NCBI GenBank assembly: GCA_035576005.1
Contig: DATLXH010000048.1
Span: 1 to 9,176, forward strand
Direction of reading: 5' to 3'
Source: DATLXH01 sp035576005
GTDB taxonomy: Bacteria > Acidobacteriota > Thermoanaerobaculia > Gp7-AA8
Length of the DNA: 9,176 bases
Shown: one piece after another, positions 6,700-9,176 of the stretch
How the letters are laid out: each line of letters begins with the position of its first letter
Position numbering within the stretch: the stretch's first letter is position 1
Translations under genes and position numbers: made by a program
The notes under the pieces: generated by a model
What the model was told of the DNA's origin: nothing
What the model saw: only the letters and a program-made list of their open reading frames with translations
Databases searched by the model: none

Positions 6700-6723
6700 A
6701 GGTGGCTCCTCGAACTGCCACCT
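6700..6723 (+). other. Stem-loop between glnS and the MATE gene
   Basis: AGGTGGC (6700-6706) and GCCACCT (6717-6723) form a perfect 7-bp stem with a 10-base loop, eight bases after the glnS stop and 13 before the next ATG. No U-tract follows, so it is not a standard terminator. It may be an RNA-processing or pausing structure, or may influence initiation at the next gene, which lacks a visible Shine-Dalgarno. Confidence 0.45.
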
Positions 6724-6736
6724 GAGCCCGTTCCCC

Positions 6737-8122
6737 ATGCCCAACACTGTTGCTCGCGAGACCCGTTCCCTTCTCCGACTGGCTCTCCCCCTTGCCGCAG
6801 CGCAGGCGGGGACCCAGCTCATGTCGGTCGTCGACGTTGCGATCGTCGGAAGGGTCGGTGCCGAAGAGCTCGGTGCGGCCAGTCTCGGCATCTCTCTTTT
6901 CTTCGCCATCTCGATTGTAGGCCTGGGAATCGTGATGGGGATCGATCCCCTTGCCTCGCAGGCTGTTGGCAGTGGCGATCCGAAGCGGGCTCGCGCGATT
7001 CTCACGCAGGGTCTCTGGCTGGCGACCATCGTGGGTCTCGTCCTCTCGATTCCACTCGCTCTGTCGCCACTGCTGCTGCGGTACATGAAGGTCTCGGCAC
7101 AGATGGAGTGGCAAGCGTCCCTCTTCGTCTGGATCCGGGCTCTCGGATTGATCCCCTTTCTGATGTTCATCGTCGTCCGCGGGTATCTCCAGGCGCTGGG
7201 CATCACCAAGCCGTTACTCGTCGCCATGATCGCGGCAAATATCTTCAATCTCGCCGCCGACCTCCTATTCGTTTTTGGCGGCAGCAACCTGCCCGCCTGG
7301 TCTGGACCGCTGCGCTCCGTTCCGGCAATGGGTGCGGCCGGTGCAGCGCTGGCAACGACGCTCGCAAGCGTGCTCGAGATCTGGATCGTCATCCGGGCGG
7401 TAAAGCGAAAGGACTTACGTTCGGGCTACGAGCCATCCGGCCGGCTGGTGAAAGAGGACTGCCTCCGCGCGCTGAAGATCGGAATTCCGATCGGGCTGCA
7501 CATGGGAGCCGAAGTAGGGGTCTTCGCACTTGCGGGGCTTCTCGCAGGCAGGTTCGGCGCAACAGCTCTCGCTGCCCACCAGATCGTCCTGACGCTCGCC
7601 AGCTTCACGTTCACGGTAGTCATCGGAGTAGGCGCCGCCGGTACCGTCCGCGTTGGTTCGGCGATCGGCGCTGGCGACCAGAAGCGAACCGCCGTGGCTG
7701 GATATGTGGCGTTCGCGACCGGAGCGTTATTCATGACTGTTGCCGCGATCATCTTCTGGCTGGCGCCCCGAGCGGTCGCCTCGCTGATTACGAATCAGAG
7801 TGATGTGATCGCCGCGGCGATTCCGCTTTTTGCCGCTGCCGCAGTGTTCCAGATCTTCGATGGGATTCAGGGTGTCGGTGCCGGCGTCCTTCGTGGTGCC
7901 GGTGATACGAAGTTCACATTCCTGGCAAACCTCGTCGGGCACTGGGTGATGGGCTTTCCGATCGCGATGCTGCTCGCTTTCAAGCTGGGATACGGAGTCG
8001 TGGGGCTCTGGTGGGGGCTGTGTGCAGGTCTGGCCGCCGTCGCGGTCATCCTGCTGGTCAGGTTCCGCAAGTTGTCGTCGACGCTGATCGCCCCATTGCA
8101 TCAACCCGAGACCAGCCTGTAA
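6737..8122 (+). CDS. MATE family efflux transporter (NorM-like)
   Basis: This 461-aa inner-membrane protein belongs to the MATE family, which exports drugs or metabolites in exchange for Na+ or H+. The hydrophobic pattern fits 12 helices in two homologous halves. The first half has QLMSVVDVAIVGRVG (27-41) and GIDPLASQAVGSGDPKRA (68-85). The equivalent in the second half is GVGAAGTVRVGSAIGAGD (297-314). FQIFDGIQGVGAGVLRGAGD (371-390) is a typical NorM-like signature. The length is normal and no frameshift is seen. The substrate cannot be predicted. The ATG at 6737 gives a standard N terminus entering helix 1 at about residue 12, but the C-rich leader has no Shine-Dalgarno. The gene begins 45 bases after glnS, on the same strand and without an obvious terminator between, so co-transcription is plausible though no functional link is implied. 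Confidence 0.95.
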   Translation: MPNTVARETRSLLRLALPLAAAQAGTQLMSVVDVAIVGRVGAEELGAASLGISLFFAISIVGLGIVMGIDPLASQAVGSGDPKRARAILTQGLWLATIVGLVLSIPLALSPLLLRYMKVSAQMEWQASLFVWIRALGLIPFLMFIVVRGYLQALGITKPLLVAMIAANIFNLAADLLFVFGGSNLPAWSGPLRSVPAMGAAGAALATTLASVLEIWIVIRAVKRKDLRSGYEPSGRLVKEDCLRALKIGIPIGLHMGAEVGVFALAGLLAGRFGATALAAHQIVLTLASFTFTVVIGVGAAGTVRVGSAIGAGDQKRTAVAGYVAFATGALFMTVAAIIFWLAPRAVASLITNQSDVIAAAIPLFAAAAVFQIFDGIQGVGAGVLRGAGDTKFTFLANLVGHWVMGFPIAMLLAFKLGYGVVGLWWGLCAGLAAVAVILLVRFRKLSSTLIAPLHQPETSL

Positions 8123-8170
8123 CCCGCTCGTCTCATAGTTGACACTGTGTCGAGAGCAACCGGGGCGGGT
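8122..8170 (+). repeat. Palindromic dispersed repeat, divergent copy C
   Basis: The core CATAGTTGACACTGTGTCGA (8134-8153) differs by one base from the same core in copy A read on the other strand. Copies A and B have ACGGTTTCG/CGAAACCGT outer arms. Here the outer arms are ACCCGC (8122-8127) and GCGGGT (8165-8170), so the arm sequence differs while pairing is kept. It lies directly after the MATE stop codon and overlaps its last base. It could double as a 3' structure for that transcript, although no U-tract follows. Confidence 0.6.
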
Positions 8171-8174
8171 GTAG

Positions 8175-8193
8175 GGACGCAGGGCCTGCGTCC
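8175..8193. repeat. REP-like palindrome, unit 1
   Basis: GGACGCAGG (8175-8183) and CCTGCGTCC (8185-8193) are perfect 9-bp arms around one G. Read on the minus strand, the unit with its flanks (GGGTGCC before, CTAC after) closely matches the + strand unit at 8292-8310. The two form an inverted pair about 100 bp apart, like a bacterial interspersed mosaic element. Confidence 0.7.
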
Positions 8194-8291
8194 GGCACCC
8201 AGACATTCGCATCAGGAATTCTGCATCCCGGCCTGAACCCTCGTCCAAAGCGATGGCCGAGAACAATCTTCTCGGTCAGGGACAGGGTACC

Positions 8292-8310
8292 GGACGCACG
8301 CCGTGCGTCC
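8292..8310. repeat. REP-like palindrome, unit 2
   Basis: GGACGCACG (8292-8300) and CGTGCGTCC (8302-8310) are perfect 9-bp arms around one C, preceded by GGGTACC and followed by CTGCG. It mirrors unit 1 at 8175-8193, and the outer GGACGCA/TGCGTCC arms are conserved while the inner pairs changed together (AGG/CCT here ACG/CGT). That pattern suggests selection on the fold. Confidence 0.7.
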
Positions 8311-8323
8311 CTGCGCTCGCATT

Positions 8324-8343
8324 CTGTGAGAAATGCGGGCTAG
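8324..8343 (+). repeat. 20-nt exact direct repeat, copy 2
   Basis: This is identical to 123-142. On the minus strand it begins with the last bases of the small gene at 8340-8582: CTAG contains that gene's TAG stop (8340-8342). The repeat may therefore have been inserted at, or captured as, the 3' end of that gene. Confidence 0.7.
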
Positions 8344-8582
8344 CGGCCATAGCCGAGCCACGAGGGGAGATGCGTCTCGCACCATTGGCGATACTCGGCC
8401 ATCGTGTCGAAGGCGCGATACGACGCGTCATCGAGGACTGGCTTGTAAGTCTTGATGAAGGCGTAACGGAAGCGCAACTCCAGCGGACGCACGGCCGCGG
8501 CTTCGAACTCCTCGATCCACGCGCGACGCTCCGATGCTTGCTGTTGGTTTGAAGTCGACACCGTAGGATTATAGGACGTCAC
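8340..8582 (-). CDS. Conserved-looking 80-aa protein, function unknown
   Basis: I cannot name this 80-aa protein. After a polar N terminus (1-18) it is helix-like and charged. Its C-terminal half is rich in aromatic residues: LRFRYAFIKTYKPV (36-49), SYRAFDTMAEYRQWC (54-68) and LPSWLGYGR (72-80). Such a composition is unlike the repeat-derived frames nearby and looks like a small folded cytoplasmic protein. No signal peptide or membrane segment is present. The start is GTG (8580-8582), with the purine-rich AGAGGA (8586-8591 on this strand) three bases upstream. It is the only gene on this strand and converges on the MATE gene. The stop codon lies inside a 20-nt sequence that recurs at 123-142, so the original 3' end may have been altered. 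The overlapping + strand frame is the less credible reading. Confidence 0.6.
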   Translation of the reverse strand: MTSYNPTVSTSNQQQASERRAWIEEFEAAAVRPLELRFRYAFIKTYKPVLDDASYRAFDTMAEYRQWCETHLPSWLGYGR

Positions 8583-8664
8583 TCTTCCTCTCTCTGCCGG
8601 CGGCTCCCGTCAACTCACGGTGAGAACGCGACTGCTCTGATGTTCGTTCGTTTCATCGTGGCTC

Positions 8665-8721
8665 GGGGAGAGGGACCCTCACCCGCCGCTCGACGCGGCA
8701 CCCTCTCCCGTGGGGAGAGGG
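8665..8721 (-). repeat. CCCTCTCCCC hairpin dispersed repeat, copy 2
   Basis: CCCTCTCCC (8701-8709) pairs with GGGAGAGGG (8713-8721) around a 3-base loop. CCCTCACCC (8676-8684) is the reverse of the GGGTGAGGG tail seen in copy 1, which places this copy in the opposite orientation to 4609-4660. An extra GGGGAGAGGG arm (8665-8674) can compete for the same CCCTCTCCC, so two mutually exclusive stems are possible. Confidence 0.7.
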
Positions 8722-8848
8722 GAGCGGGGAGCGCACGGGTTACTGGCGCTGGCCGATCAGGATCATTCCAGGACTCGCGTCGTCTATCTGCAGAATCTTG
8801 CCAGTGGTCCGCCAAAGTAGATCGCGGATGTGAGGCCTGACGAGAAAC

Positions 8849-8921
8849 GACGGTTTCGCGACGAGAGCCTAGTTGACACTATGTCGACGAGCGAAACCGT
8901 TGTGCAACGAAGCAGGCAGGC
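8849..8921 (-). repeat. Palindromic dispersed repeat, copy B (inverted to copy A)
   Basis: The reverse complement of this stretch matches 4-76 at 68 of 73 positions. The outer arms ACGGTTTCG (8850-8858) and CGAAACCGT (8892-8900) are fully conserved. The core is TAGTTGACACTATGTCGA (8870-8887). Its inner hairpin is weaker than in copy A, because CC replaces the bases that would pair with TG. It ends 56 bases before the partial coding frame at 8978. Confidence 0.75.
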
Positions 8922-8977
8922 TCCTGGCGCGATAGGGGACCGATGCTGTGCGAATGCCGCCGCAGGTCGATTCTTAG

Positions 8978-9176
8978 AAAAACCAGGCCCTCGGACTGCA
9001 GAGGCGCGCTCGCGCATTGGGACTGGTTCACGAGCCAGGATCCCGGACCAACGTCGGCATCGTGAATCTCGATGGGGTCAGTCGCGAGTTCACGGTTCTC
9101 GTCAACGGGCAGCGGGCTTCGGAGCGCCTGACCGTTTCCGTACCTCCATTCGCTTCGGTGCAGACCGCCGTTCCCG
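8978..9176 (+). CDS. Partial coding frame running off the window (possibly 5'-truncated)
   Basis: After an in-frame TAG (8975-8977) this frame stays open to the end of the window. From about 9017 the translation looks like real protein: LGLVHEPGSRTNVGIVNLDG, then SREFTVLVNG and LTVSVPPFASVQTAVP. Alternating hydrophobic beta strands with RTN..IVN resemble extracellular beta-sandwich repeats that I associate with secreted proteins of Acidobacteriota-like genomes; I offer this from memory only. There is no ATG or GTG start, signal peptide or Shine-Dalgarno. The only candidate start, TTG at 9017, lacks a well-placed RBS. The gene's 5' part may have been lost next to the repeat that ends at 8921, or the true frame may enter through a frameshift. 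The 3' end is outside the window. Confidence 0.45.

Larger units (their letters stand above)
8583..8977. other. Gene-free, repeat-rich spacer near the right end
   Basis: This spacer holds the GGGGAGAGGG/CCCTCTCCC element (8665-8721) and the second full copy of the left-end palindrome (8849-8921). The stretch 8730-8845 between them gives short protein-like translations on both strands but no frame with a start, RBS and recognisable domain, so I see no supported gene there. The small minus-strand gene's ribosome-binding site lies at its left edge. Confidence 0.6.

Noticed and set aside
5759..7392. Long minus-strand frames (5759-6505, 6506-7114, 6688-7392)
   Set aside because: They lie antisense to glnS and the MATE gene, have no plausible domains and follow the codon pattern of the real genes.
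6526..7803. 425-aa plus-strand open frame overlapping glnS and the MATE gene
   Set aside because: It lies out of frame over two strongly supported genes; its translation is Arg/Ser/Gly-rich as expected of a shadow frame in GC-rich DNA.
8253..8552. 99-aa plus-strand open frame
   Set aside because: It runs through the REP-like palindrome and the 20-nt repeat, and antisense to the 80-aa minus-strand frame, which has better composition and a purine-rich ribosome-binding site.
8615..8815. 66-aa minus-strand frame
   Set aside because: Derived from the GGGGAGAGGG repeat (LSPRERVPRRAAGEGPSP); typical repeat artefact.
8735..8820. Short protein-like peptides on both strands (for example ADQDHSRTRVVYLQNLASG on +)
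   Set aside because: Only about 25 codons, with no start or RBS, and the opposite strand looks equally protein-like; not enough to call even a remnant.
4..8921. The whole segment as a composite transposon bounded by copies A and B
   Set aside because: No transposase lies inside, the genes are housekeeping or envelope genes, and a third related core copy lies internally, so a dispersed repeat family explains the data more simply; kept only as a question in the findings.
1..9176. CRISPR array, tRNA, rRNA, integrase or defence module
   Set aside because: Repeats here are two- or three-copy palindromes or short tandems without regular spacers; I saw no tRNA-like cloverleaf or TTCRANYC-type arm in the spacers and no recombinase, nuclease or cas-like protein. 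Small RNAs cannot be excluded by eye.

Overview
The window is GC-rich bacterial chromosomal DNA with four well-supported protein-coding genes, two probable small genes, one partial coding frame, and an unusual density of short dispersed and palindromic repeats between genes. The source is probably a Gram-negative, environmental, high-GC lineage. Acidobacteriota is my best guess, resting on a secreted M1 peptidase, repeat-rich spacers, a bacterial-type GlnRS and a partial RTNVGIVNL-type frame at the right end. That is inference from general resemblance, not a demonstrated placement.

Layout, left to right. Positions 1-302 are a repeat-bearing spacer with an imperfect palindromic element. 303-2885 (+) encodes an exported M1-family zinc aminopeptidase. 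2958-3126 is a 169-bp element with 32-bp inverted ends that looks like a MITE; its last base is the first base of the TTG start codon of the next gene. 3126-3980 (+) encodes an RmlD/RfbD-type dTDP-4-dehydrorhamnose reductase. A strong intrinsic terminator (4082-4105) follows. 4148-4513 (+) encodes a small three-helix membrane protein of unknown function. 4514-5011 is a gene-free spacer made largely of tandem and palindromic repeats. 5012-6691 (+) encodes glutaminyl-tRNA synthetase, with a possible leaderless start. 6737-8122 (+) encodes a MATE-family multidrug/Na+ antiporter, 45 bases downstream and possibly co-transcribed. 8123-8339 holds another copy of the left-end palindrome core, a pair of REP-like palindromes and a 20-nt direct repeat. 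8340-8582 (-) probably encodes an 80-aa protein of unknown function. 8583-8977 is again repeat-rich and carries a second full copy, inverted, of the left-end element. From 8978 an open frame with protein-like sequence runs off the window.

The genes do not form one pathway. They are housekeeping or envelope genes (extracellular peptide breakdown, rhamnose precursor synthesis, Gln-tRNA charging, efflux) separated by mobile or repetitive spacers. I found no CRISPR array, phage module, defence system, tRNA or rRNA. The most notable features are the insertion-like element fused to the start codon of the rmlD-type gene, and the palindrome family whose two full copies lie in inverted orientation about 8.8 kb apart.
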